Shown one piece after another: positions 34,601 through 44,800 of a stretch of 64,000 nucleotides of DNA. Source of the DNA: Nemopilema nomurai (Eukaryota > Cnidaria > Scyphozoa > Rhizostomeae > Rhizostomatidae); the NCBI GenBank assembly GCA_003864495.1, contig ML133401.1:6501189-6565188 (forward strand). Direction: 5' to 3'. The position numbers and the translations under genes were made by a program. Under the pieces are notes generated by a model. That model was not told the DNA's origin. It was given only the letters and a program-made list of their open reading frames with translations, and made no database searches. Position 1 is the first letter of the stretch, and each line of letters starts with the position of its first letter.

Positions 34601-37278
34601 TTAATTGGTGCCCAGATTCCTCCGCCAATCAGGTATCCCCACTTTCCTGCTTCCAGCCTAAGCGATCCCAAGACCTGACCTTCAAAAATGTTTCCGGTCA
34701 GTTTTTTGGCTGTTCTTCTTTGTAGGAACTAGTCTTTGTCTCCGCACTGAAATTCCAAGTGTCTTTCTTTTTAGCACATCACATATTCAACAGCAGCAAT
34801 CGGTGGGTGTTCCCCGCGTTGTATTAACGATGCCATGTTTGTTTTACAGAACCTTCTACTGATCGTAGAAATCTTCGTGGGCACCTCAGCTTTTCAGCTT
34901 GTGTTATTATAGGACTGTTGTTTTCAGAATTGACCACTGAATAAAATCAGGCGGAGTTTTCCTCCTGCTCTTCATGTTGCAGCGTCTTGTTCTCTTGTTT
35001 TTAAATCAGAATGGCTTTGGGGGTGTGAACAGCCCCTTCGAAGCTCCCCCAGCGGGGATAAACTACCACAGCCGGTATAATAATCAAAAGGCTACAATGA
35101 CCATTCCACTCATTGCTTCAACCCGAGGCTAAGATGCGGCCCTGTCACCCTTCTGATTGCTTACTCTCTCTTGCTTTAGGACAATGCAGTCTCCCCCAGC
35201 AAAGCACCACCAATCCCGAGACGGGCTGCATCCGTGTATGCGTCTCTGGTGAGTCGATTTAAATGGAAATCTCTATGTTTGGCCCAGAATATAGGCCCCC
35301 TACTACCATTCATATTTCATATTTTCATATTTTATACATATTTATACAGGGTATAAATTCAATAAAGTTTACTGTTTTACAATTTGGACCGGTCAAATTT
35401 AAAGTTGCTAATAAGTTAATTACAAAGAAATTAGATAAAAATATACACATTTGAATACAATAAGATATCTGTACAAAGTTAAAGACCCCAACTGTTTCAA
35501 CTTAGGTTTAAAAGAGTATACCGAGGGGTATCGATAAGTGCAACCTTTATACATAGCTCCTCCTCACCATATTCCCCGCTCTTTCCTCCTCTTTCCTCCT
35601 CTTTCCTCCTCTTTCCTCCTCTTTCCTCCTCTTTCCTCCTCTTTCCTCCTCTTTCTCCTCTTTCCTCCTCTTTCCTCCTCTTTCCTCCTCTTTCCTCCTC
35701 TTTCCTCCTCTTTCTCCTCTTTCCTCCTCTTTCCTCCTCTTTCCTCCTCTTTCTCCTCTTTCCTCCTCTTTCCTCCTCTTTCCTCCTCTTTCCTCCTCTT
35801 CCTCCTCTTTCCTCCTCTTTCCTCCTCTTTCCTCCTCTTTCCTCCTCTTCCTCCTTTCTCCTCTCTTTCCTCCTCTTTCCTCCTCTTTCCTCCTCTTTCC
35901 TCCTTTTCTCCTCTTTCCTCCTCTTTCCTCCTCTTTCCTCCTCTTTCCTCCTCTTTCCTCCTCTTTCTCCTCTTTCCTCTCTTTCCTCCTCTTTCCTCCT
36001 CTTTCCTCCTCTTTCTCTCTTTCCTCCTCTTTCCTCCTCTTTCCTCCTCTTTCCTCCTCTTTCCTCCTCTTTCCTCCTCTTTCCTCCTCTTTCCTCCTCT
36101 TTCCTCCTCTTTCCTCCTCTTTCCTCCTCTTTCCTCCTCTTTCCTCCTCTTTCCTCCTCTTTCCTCCTCTTTCCTCTACACCCGATCCTACTTAACTTCC
36201 CCACCTGCTATGAGCATGCTGCTAGGTCATATTCATGTAAAATGATTTGCAGCTGTGATGTGCGTCTGAGTTGCGTTCTTTCATCCTCTTCTTCAATAGA
36301 CTGCGGATCGTCCTGACGACAAACCAAAGCCAAAACCAAGGTCTTTAAAGGTAGAGTATCTCATAACTTCATAACTGGAAAGTTAAACGCGAAGCAGCAA
36401 CGCAAGTTTCTGGCTTGCAAGTCTGACTTTAAAGTGACTGTTTTTTTTCTGATTGCCCACCAAGCGGTTTAGGCATTGTTTGTCATTGAAACGTAATTTG
36501 TTTGAGCAGCTATCGATTAATTTGTTAGAGCAATCTAGTTAGCGAGAAACATGCACACCGGTTTGTAAACTTCTCCTATTATGCCAATAGTCGCTGGTGA
36601 GGGATAATCCGAGTTCGATCGAGGACTGGCTACAAAAGATCAACCTATTACAGTATCACAACAACTTATTGTCTGCTGGGTGGGATGATCTGGATTACTT
36701 GGATTTCACCAGGGATGATTTACTGGATGCCGGAATACAGGATCATTCGCATATCAATCTTGTATGTTATTCTTCTACAATCTTGTATATACATCTGATA
36801 AAGTCACCGCAACTGCTTCTGTTTCTTCTATTTCCAATTGTCTGATGATCGAATTAAACTTAAACCTTAAAGTTACCCTAAGAAGGGTGTGCTGCTTACC
36901 TACATGACAACGAGTATTTTATGACAGAGAGGAAACAGTAATCTGCATATACTAATCCTGGCAGTTGCCCGCGGATCCTATTAACCGTGAAACTCGGATT
37001 AGCAATCTTCGACTGTCTATTTCTGAATACAACAGTCGTGTTCTCCTTTCTATGCAGCGAGTTTAGCCTGTTTTTCGTGAATCATTGGCTTTCATCCTAA
37101 CCCTCCAAAAGTAATCCAAGCCATGAATATTTTTCAGAATGCAGGACTTTGAGCATTTTAGTATGTTTGTCTGCTTAACTTCCCAATGGTTTGTCTCATT
37201 TTGGATTGTCTCTTGCAGTTACTGAAGTCGGCGGAACTGTTGAAGTGCAAGGCTCAAAAGCACCAATCGCGATCATAG
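14938..37278 (+). CDS. INPPL1: SH2-containing inositol 5-phosphatase with SAM domain (SHIP2/INPPL1-like), at least 36 exons
   Basis: Predicted to hydrolyse the 5-phosphate of PI(3,4,5)P3 at the membrane downstream of tyrosine-kinase receptors. Exons: 14938-15086, 16148-16211, 16503-16656, 17024-17120, 17652-17783, 18410-18482, 19189-19230, 19804-19890, 20115-20258, 20683-20737, 22151-22242, 23921-24029, 24237-24355, 24862-24942, 25516-25633, 26116-26212, 26636-26771, 27079-27178, 27507-27595, 28322-28406, 28769-28855, 29392-29450, 29909-29966, 30174-30283, 30813-30900, 31472-31574, 31807-31871, 32027-32059, 32225-32260, 32609-32665, 32779-32844, 33374-33457, 35180-35248, 36300-36350, 36591-36761, 37219-37278. 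Junctions are GT-AG and phases agree except between 33457 and 35180, where at least one exon is missing. About 1,073 residues are read; vertebrate SHIPs have roughly 1,190-1,260. The start is the ATG just before MPSWYHRH; an in-frame ATG lies 25 codons upstream. The C-terminal SAM domain points to SHIP2 over SHIP1. The symbol is by family resemblance only. Confidence 0.92.
17024..22242 (+). other. SHIP exons 4-11: linker and PH-like region
   Basis: Eight exons between SH2 and catalytic domain, residues about 122-363. The first is acidic (DDEDEGVISEG), the next ones are helical, and one segment (TSQLSTCISHVERIESK) resembles the helical stretch seen ahead of the phosphatase in vertebrate SHIPs. 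Exons 10-11 are strand-rich (AEMFISLNLKEG, TSLGITIGKKTTTYHFKDFQ), which would fit the PH-related fold described in SHIP proteins. Sequence conservation is low here and support comes mostly from splice signals and matching phases. Confidence 0.75.
23143..23216 (+). tRNA. tRNA-Met (anticodon CAT), elongator type
   Basis: A 74-nt cloverleaf: acceptor stem GCCTCGT pairs with ACGGGGC plus discriminator A; the anticodon stem-loop has loop CTCATAA with anticodon CAT; the T arm GTGAG-TTCGATC-CTCAC is perfect. Box A (TAGCGCAGTAGG) and box B (GTTCGATCC) are intact and there is no tRNA intron. A T-run directly after the gene (CTTTTTATTT) is the expected Pol III terminator. The gene sits in the SHIP intron between exons 11 and 12, on the same strand. 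Confidence 0.95.
23921..28855 (+). other. SHIP exons 12-21: inositol polyphosphate 5-phosphatase domain
   Basis: Catalytic domain, about residues 390-690. The family motifs appear in order: FIGTWNMGN (exon 12/13), YDLVAIGTQE (13/14), GNKGAVGLSFYF (15/16), FCFVNTHQ followed by RNQNYHDAL (16/17), HLFWFGDLNYRV (17), ITFRPTYRF (19), VPSWPDRILWK (20) and LTSDHAPVFAVF (21). The Asp and Asn of GDLN and the Asp and His of SDH, needed for catalysis and metal binding, are present, so activity is expected. Two departures stand out: the usual Cys of PSWCDR is Pro, and the residue after His in the NTH motif is Gln where Leu is typical. Confidence 0.92.
27642..27984. mobile_element. MITE-like element, copy 1 (TA target site, 17-bp or longer terminal inverted repeats)
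   Basis: A 343-bp non-coding element in the SHIP intron after exon 19. It begins TACCGTAAATCCTCGAATT and ends with the exact reverse complement. If the outer TA is the target-site duplication, the repeats start CCGTAAATCC, as in Tc1/mariner-derived MITEs. Inside, G-rich words GGGGGCTTATTCGAGG recur several times around an AT-rich core. A diverged second copy lies at 61579-61897. There is no transposase, so it would depend on one elsewhere. Confidence 0.85.
29083..29152. repeat. Imperfect 10-bp minisatellite (TCGTCTTGCC)
   Basis: Six to seven imperfect copies of a TCGTCTTGCC-like unit follow each other in the intron after SHIP exon 21. It is short and decayed, with no visible role. Confidence 0.6.
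29392..31871 (+). other. SHIP exons 22-27: C2-like domain
   Basis: Residues from about 704 on. The segment GQNAVIEFLHVEAKIRTSCQ matches the start of the region after the phosphatase in vertebrate SHIPs, and YLEDQHIQIAVKGEDGHESYG matches their conserved block containing DQHI. In the SHIP family this C2 domain packs against the catalytic domain and modulates lipid turnover. The exon at 29909-29966 was read in the frame giving RTSCQTRFIMFFCSTCLEG, because only that frame fits the phase-0 end of the preceding exon and the family pattern. Confidence 0.82.
32027..36350 (+). other. SHIP exons 28-36: short serine- and proline-rich tail exons
   Basis: A chain of small, mostly symmetric (phase 1-1) exons encoding a low-complexity tail: LRTFGESSDN, SSISGAEAVDLG, RRRTRLNSAMSGNYEIIG, FSFPRKPKPIKKSDVG, APPVPPKKRLSRQLSTPISG, then SPSKAPPIPRRAASVYASL and RPDDKPKPKPRSLK. 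The PxxP motifs next to Lys/Arg are candidate SH3-binding sites and NYEII a candidate tyrosine-phosphorylation site. Symmetric exons of this kind can be skipped without frameshift. Between 33458 and 35179 an exon ending in phase 0 must exist; candidates near 34615 and 34849 are unproven. Confidence 0.72.
35581..36176. repeat. 600-bp polypyrimidine minisatellite, unit CTTTCCTCCT
   Basis: About 60 copies of a 10-bp pyrimidine-only unit, with occasional 1-2 base losses, lie in the SHIP intron between 35248 and 36300. All bases on the plus strand are C or T for nearly 600 bp. Open frames of 235 codons on both strands are by-products of the repeat and not genes. Long homopurine-homopyrimidine tracts of this sort can form triplex (H-DNA) structure and often vary in length. 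Confidence 0.97.
36591..37278 (+). other. SHIP last exons: C-terminal SAM domain and stop
   Basis: The exon 36591-36761 encodes SSIEDWLQKINLLQYHNNLL, then AGWDDLDYLDFTRDDLLDAGI and HSHINL; the last exon (37219-37278) adds LLKSAELL and a short basic end (KAQKHQSRS) before TAG at 37276. The pattern W-L-x3-L-x2-Y...L-x3-DL-x2-GI is a complete SAM domain. In vertebrates SHIP2 has a SAM domain that pairs with other SAM proteins and SHIP1 lacks it. This gene therefore resembles SHIP2 and probably the ancestral form. Confidence 0.93.
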
Positions 37279-38013
37279 AAGCAGTTTTAGTACCACAATG
37301 TTATTAGGACAATGACCACAGCAAGTTGGGACCACCTTGTTGCTGTACCTTGCAGGGGAACAGAGAGAGAGACGTTTCGGTGGTTTTATCTGGGCACCCT
37401 GATATTTTGTGTTAGCGTGCTAAAATCCTAAGCAACGGAAGGGAGCAGCAGAAAATTTCATATCAGAGGACATAAAGCGTGTTTTCTTTTGCTTTTAGTT
37501 TTTTTATCCAAAGTCAAATATCCAGATGAATTACCTGAAATTTGTTAGCAGCGAAATTTATACTTTTGTTAAAAAAGTCTCATTTTTCTTTCTTTTTTAA
37601 GAGTATACGTATATATACCATTTCGTTTGAAGCCCTCGCGATTTTTCACGCGACACAATTTGTTACGTTAAACGTATTCACCAACGACTGGTCATAAAAT
37701 TTCCTCATTTCCCCTATCCGACCCCGGATTTTAGATATACTCACTTATGTTGGCAAATTATTGTTTCTACTTTCTTACTTAATTAGAAAATAATAACCAT
37801 CTTCTAATATATAGGTGCCTCGAATTTTGCCATTCTTCGTATTATTTTCTTTAGTATTTTTACGACAGATTTTTTTAACCAAATGAGTTTCTTAACTGTA
37901 TTTCAATTGTATCTAAAAAATGTTGATGTAGGGTTATTTTGCTCATGTACATAAAAGTAGCCATTGAACTATAGAAATTGCAAGAAATTGTATGTAGATG
38001 GATAGTTTTTTAA

Positions 38014-38019
38014 AATAAA
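38014..38019 (+). promoter_or_regulatory. Polyadenylation signal AATAAA, candidate 3' end of the SHIP transcript
   Basis: An AATAAA lies 736 nt after the SHIP stop codon in AT-rich sequence and is followed by T/G-rich sequence. A second AATAAA occurs at 38251. Both lie before the next gene's start at 38849 and either could be used. Confidence 0.5.
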
Positions 38020-38258
38020 CTTGAGTGTCTTACATTTTGCAAGTTTTTTAATCTATTGAAACACCTGGGTTGTTTTATCTTCCGTTGAACGATGTACCCA
38101 TATACAAATAAGTAATGCCTCGGTTTATATAAGACTGAAGGCAACCTAGAAGTTGACAAGGTACTTTTTGTGTGGTTTCGCTTTTCTGTGTCATTTTGAA
38201 GCTTCGGGCACGTTAAAGTGGCCATGACCAGAATGACCAAAAACTGACAAAATAAATG

Positions 38259-38419
38259 GAAGTCTGTTAACGCATTGTCTGTTAAGTAAGAAATGATTTG
38301 CTAAAATTGCATGTAAATTATGCCTAAAATCACAATAGAAGTCTGTTAACGCATTGTCTGTTAAGTAAGAAATGATTTGCTAAAATTGCATGTAAATTAT
38401 GCCTAAAATCACAATAGAA
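38259..38419. repeat. Perfect 79-bp tandem duplication
   Basis: A 79-bp unit starting GAAGTCTGTTAACGCATTG is repeated exactly head to tail (38259 and 38338), followed by GAA of a third copy. The lack of differences indicates a very recent duplication or an assembly duplication. It lies between the SHIP 3' end and the receptor gene. Confidence 0.95.
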
Positions 38420-38848
38420 TGTCTCTGCAACAGACTTCTGGACTGCCCGCACCCCTGAAACGAGGCCTGGCGAAGCTTTTCACACTTAAAACATCTGTCT
38501 TTGGTCAGAGCTGTATTGTGTTCGTTATATGATAAACAAACGATTTCATTCAAAGTTGCTCGAAGCTTTAAACTGTCTTTGAAATGCATTTGAAAAATTC
38601 AATAAATTTCACACAGTGCCATTTAACGAGCCTCGTTTAAGACATAAGCGGAGGAGGATTGCTGGGGGATTGCTGACTAAACAGTGTATGAACGCGATAG
38701 AGCAAGTAGAGATTCGGATTGTGTTTGTGTGTTAATGATTAATGCAGTTTTGGGAGCAAGCAAATACTAGTTCGTAACGTACGCAGTTGTCCAGATTGGG
38801 GCAAACGGGTGCAGACAGAGTCGCAAACCAAAGCAGACAATAAACAAC

Positions 38849-41800
38849 ATGTCTAACTCCACCTGTGAATTGTATCCCAACTATCCCGAACGATGTGTGA
38901 GTTTATTTCCCGACACAATTTTGCATATTTCAATGTCTGTTTATTTACTTGGTTTTTTATTTTACCACCTGGGACATCGATGACAGCTTTTCATTCCGTC
39001 AAACATTGAGGGCACATTTGCATGCAAAACTGCAAACATGTCTTCCTAAGTTGCTGGTTTGGATTGTGGAAGAATGTTTGGAATTCGGAAGCAAAAATGT
39101 ACAGCTCAGTTGATTGCAGCATGTGAGAGTCTGGTCAAAATAATATACCGTAATAAATTCGTCAATTAATTCCCCATATTCTCTGTTCAACGCCAACTTC
39201 TTCATTGGATAGCGACGCACTCTGCCCTTCTCAAAACCTGTCTGAAATTCAACTTTTTGTGTCTGAAATTCGACTTTGTGGACCTAAGTCATCAAATTTC
39301 GCTGCATCACCTAAAAAATTAAGGTCCAGTGCCTGTATATATTCTTAGATTAATAAAACATGAGAAATGCTAGAGACTATAACGTATTTCTCAGATGACA
39401 TGGAACCAAAACATGAGATTAAATAAATCAAAAGATTGCACTTGTAATGTATTGTTGCAGCATTTAAACAACAGATATGCAACATATTTTTCCTAGAAAT
39501 CCTAATAGAATCAATTCGTTGGGAGGAAAAATTTGAGGTAACATTTTAAAGATTTAATTTTTTGCCTTTCCAGGACATTGTTCTAGCACTGAAAAGAACA
39601 TCTGCTTCACTGTCATTGATAGGCTGGTATGTGTCAATTTGTTGTACAAATAAACTATTAAGGTTTATTAATGAATATTTTGATAACAGTTTTTATTGAT
39701 AACATATCACAAATCAAAGATAAACAGTTAATTGGAAATCAAGCGATGGCTAGCACTTTCTGTGACATGCTACTGCCTCTATGTGGGAGCCCACAGATTG
39801 AGTTGTTGAATTTGGAGGAAATCTTTGAACTATACCTTTCCGCCCCTTAGAAAGGGTTTTTCTGATTTTCAAATTTCTATTAAAGTAATTTTAGTTAGTA
39901 CTGAATTATTTTCATTCTACTTCCCAGTCTCATTCTGATCTTTCTGATATGGTTGTTCAAAAAGTACAAGTTTTTTGGCCAGGTATTGCATTAAATGATT
40001 TTTTATCAATTTTTATCAGTCTTAGACAAGCAGTTTGTAACACAAAATCACCTCTCAATTGGTCTGAAACTTTAAATTGTCTCCAAAAATTAACTTTTTG
40101 ACAAATGTGCTAGAATATATATGTCTGCATAGGTCCTTTTGTTTGCATAGGCCAACATAGAATGAATTACAATATTGTGCTTCTCTTAAGATTTGATGTT
40201 TTTGTTTTAACAATTTTCTCTGATCAGAATGTGGCATTTGATCATTTTGTAAAGGCAAGAATATTGTAGGGCATAAAGTGTATACAGTTTTAAGCGCTGT
40301 TGTGGAGGGTCTTTTGTGAGCTATTTCATCAACATTTGATTGTTTGTAGATGTTTTTGAGTTCACAACAAGTTACTTAAATTGATTACTTCTTTAACTTT
40401 CAACTTTAGAGGATGGTCCTTGCTTTGGGTGTAGCAGCCCTACTGGACAGCATTTCCTACATCATGGTATGATACATGTGGCATTACAATGGTATCACAG
40501 TGGCATCACAGTGGTATCATAATGGTATCACAGTGGTATCACAATGGTATCACAGTGGTATCGCAGTCTTTTCATTTCTTTTTGTTGATTTATCTCAGCA
40601 CCTACTGTCTCCTGGGTTACACTAAGACTGTTTTATCTAAACTATAAACTTTGATGACCAAGTGCTAAAGAAGTTAAAAACTTACTCTAGACAGTACATA
40701 ATATATTATTTCAGATTTAAGACATAGAACTACAGAATACAGAATGAAGATAATTTTGTCTTCGCTACTTATTCTTCTTTGTTATAGTAAATGTTATAAT
40801 TTTTAATTCAGGGTGACATATATCCAGATGGAAATCTCTGTGAAGCACAAGCATTTTTAATGTCTTATTTTGGTATGTATTTGAAAGCATATTTGCACAT
40901 TAGTAGGTACTATATCTTATGTATCAGTCATAATGTGAATCAGATGTGGTGATAAATATTTAGCAGAGTATTTGTACACCAAAAGATACATTTGTCAGTT
41001 GTCTGAACTGGTAAAGGTCTTGCCAGTAACAGAAAACTCCTACAAATGTTTGTATAATAAGAAATATGAACATGTTATCGAGTATAAAATATATAAATAT
41101 TACTGGAAATTAATTTATTTAAGGCAAGCTTATGCTTTGCTTTGTCACTTTTTGCTCTTCAACATTTTGCTTTCAGACTGGGCAGTTTTATGCTGGGTTT
41201 GTTGCATTTCTTTCAATCTGTGGTTGTTGGCTATAAAAAAGATTTACAGAAAAGACTTTGAAAAGTAAGTGTAGTTTCCTGCAAATCTTTTTCAATTCAC
41301 AACACAGATTATTTTGATTCTGATTAGAAACACCCTTTTTTATTGTATTATATGCACAAAGTATGCTGTTGCTGTTATTTTTGTATGATTATTGATTTAC
41401 AGTTATCATATTCAAATATGAAAATGTGTACTTCCTCATATTGTAGCATATCTCGAATTTTTGTTATACACAGTGAGACAGACTGCTGAATTTTTTTTAT
41501 TAGAAAGCAATATGCCATTATTGGTAAGTCACTATATATCCACTGTTCAAAAAACCTTTGCAAAGTAAGAAGAAGTCTTCAAAGAGGAGTTATTTTTTGC
41601 AGGTACTACCACTTTGTCAGCTGGGGAATTCCCCTTATTGTGGCTGTGCTTCCATTTGCTGGGGACCATTACGGACCTGCAGGTGTTTGGTGGTAGGTTT
41701 TTTCAAAAGATGTTTAAGATTAACCTCATCCACAACAAGCTTATATGACATCAACTAATTTAAACCTTTTTAAACTAACCACAGATTCCTAATTTATGAG

Positions 41801-44800
41801 CAGATGTTGATGCTTTAGGGGTTTATCTGTTATCCCTTATCCAGATGGGTTTTCTTAACCGACATTATTCTGTTTTGGAATTTTTTTTTAAGAAATTTGC
41901 TGCAGGTTTTCATTATATACTTCTTCAACTACCAAAATCCCCTAGTTTGCAAGTAGCTTATTCTTGTATTTGTTAAAAAGAAATGTATTGCCAATTCTAG
42001 TTGGATTGACAACAACAGCTATGCCTGGAGATTTGGAGTGTAAGTGTGGTTTATGTTAATTATTAATATTAATTATTAATTAATATTATTTATAGTAATT
42101 ATTAATTATTCTTTTAATAGCTGGCTGATAATAATAACAGAACTTTCTCATAGTAAGAACACGCCTGTTCTCAATCTTCTTATATCACATTGTCATTAAA
42201 ATTTCTCCATTGCCATGTAGGCAATTTTCTGGTGATTGCAATAAGCGTGAAAGAATCAACTGTAACATTTCATAGACCACAAACATGCATTTCTCTTTGC
42301 ATGTGATATTAAGTAACTTTAAAGCAGAAGCAACCAGTTTTATTCATTATTTTCACTTGAATTGTTCTGCAAGTTCATCATTAATCTCTAATAGTTTAGA
42401 ATCTGTATTAAGGATTCTGATCTTGTTGAGCTGCTCATTGCAATGTATACTTGCTAGTATTTATACCTTCATGAGCTAGTTTCAACATTTATGTCGTTAA
42501 TCAGCATTTGATTTGTTATGCCCAAAATTGTTTGTAACTTTTCTTCAGGTGGTACATTCCATTGTTCATCTTGATCATTGGAATGGTCATTACAAATTTT
42601 TACATTGTCTGGAAGGTCTATAGAGAGGTATAGAATTGCTAAAGCATTCACTTTTATCACTTAAGGACCACTTCTTGGTGGTATTGGGCTACCCATGTTT
42701 GTTTTTAGCATGATACTATTCTCTAGAGATAAATATGAGTTTGCACTTGCAGCAAATAATGGCAACTTATTTTGAGTTAATTTGCGAAAATTCCTTTGAT
42801 GATTTCTGGAATAAGGCGTAGCGAGTATCAGTGTCCAAGTGTGACAAAAAGCTCCCTTCATTTAAACACTATCAAGACACGACAGTAGCCACTAGATTAA
42901 GATTATTTTCCAAGGAGAAGTTTGTAATTTTTTTTACTTTTTTGATCAAATTTTCTAAAAGGCAAGTCATTTCTCCTTTCATTGGAAGACCTTCACAACT
43001 CTGGTTTCTTTTGCAAAGTAGCAATCCAGTCCCAATACCCCTCAGCCCCCTTCAACCTGGGTTGCTTTTTCCACCTTTTTCTGCACATTGACTTCACAGT
43101 CAGCAACTGAAACACAAGTAGGCCACAAACACATTTCTGATTTCAAGAGGAATTTGCCTCTCCTGTTGCTCTTCTGGTTTAGAAGAGCAAAACATTCCTC
43201 GAATTTACTTATTACACAGCACAAATGTGAATTCAAGCATCTTTTTCTCCAGGCTGCAGAATGGGAGGGAACATTCAGCCAAGAGCATGAGACAGACATG
43301 GTGAGTACCTCTTGTCTAGGAAGTACCTGTCCTCTATGTGTAATTGCTTTGTTGATGAGCAATTATTGATACAATGCTATTGATAATGCAGAGCTATGCA
43401 GATGGCAAGCAATAGTTGCAAATTATGTAGATTATGATGGAAGGAGGCGCTTATTCAACCTGCTAGAAACAAGGCAACAGCCAAACTACAATGATGCCCC
43501 CTGGATGGATTATGGTCCTTCTTTATTTCCAATTCACTTAGTCTGTTTTTAAAAGTTTCTCTGAATGTAATCTGACTGCAATCCTTCTATTTTGTCTGAG
43601 TTTCTTTAGTGCTTCGTCAAGTCAGCTACCTGATACCATTTTGCAGTTTTGAAATTGCTGGTTGCCACAGGAATGGTGGCGTTTGTGCTTATAAATTGTC
43701 TTTGTTCAAAGTGACTCCATTAATTTTGATAGATGCTTTTGTTTTTATCTAATGCACATGTCTGAGTCTGAGTTAGCTTTTTCCTGTTCTGTCTGCTTCC
43801 ACTTCTTCACCCTTTGTCTGCCAATCACTAGGCTTTGCCTCCCCCAACATCTTCGTGTCTAGGCCCTTGATGTTTCTATTTTGAAATTATGACTTTGAAG
43901 TTTATATTATGTGTCCGTTTTGAATCTAGAAACTTCTGAAACAGGAAGTCAAACGTTTGGTTGTTTATCCTATAATCTACTTGGTCTTAAGCATCTGTCC
44001 GCTTATCTTCAGGTAAGTGGGCTTTTATCAACTTGCTTGAACCACCAGCCTATTTGAACAAATTCGTAAGAAATGGAAACGTTTGTTGATGATAAACAAA
44101 ACATGCTGGATATGAAGCAATTGGCTAGAGATCTGACAGCTAATGTTTACTTGTGCTGTCGCAGATCACCACATTACTATATATATAACATCATCACGAT
44201 ATAAAGTTTGACAGAAGAGGCGGTTTTTGCATTTAATTGCCTGCACATTTTCACATCTTTTTCAGAATTCATAATGCAGTTCAGAGAGATGGCCATTCAA
44301 ACTACCCTCTTTTAGTTTTGACCGTTATTTTTGGCCCTCTCCAAGGTGGGTAGAATTTTCTTTAGTTTGGACTATGAAGTTCATTTCTCAGGTCTTGTAT
44401 ACTGATGCGCTAAATTATCTGGAACTATCTTATTTAGAAAGAATTATCTTATTTACAGTACCTTAAATATTTTTCATGATTTTGATATTCATAGCAATTT
44501 GAATATTCACAATAATTTTGAACCTATAGTGGCTTGAGAACTCAGTAGTTGGAAAATTGATTGTGATTTTGAGAATTCACAATTTGAAAGTTCGTAGTCC
44601 TTCGAAAATTTATTTCAATTTTAAAGACTCATAATAGTTGAAAATTTATAGTGAACGAGACCTCGTCTTCCTTAATCCACCTTTTAGCGAATGCTTTTCA
44701 CTAATAGGAGCTTGTAATGCGATTGCATTTTCGATGGACAAGGAAACTTGGAAACGTCTCACGTGGACGGAAATCAAGGTAACTGCTCATTGCTTGCATT

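Noticed and set aside
35497..36245. Two 235-codon open frames, one per strand, over the CTTTCCTCCT repeat
   Set aside because: They are by-products of a stop-free 10-bp repeat; the predicted proteins are pure repeat polymers with no conserved start or end.
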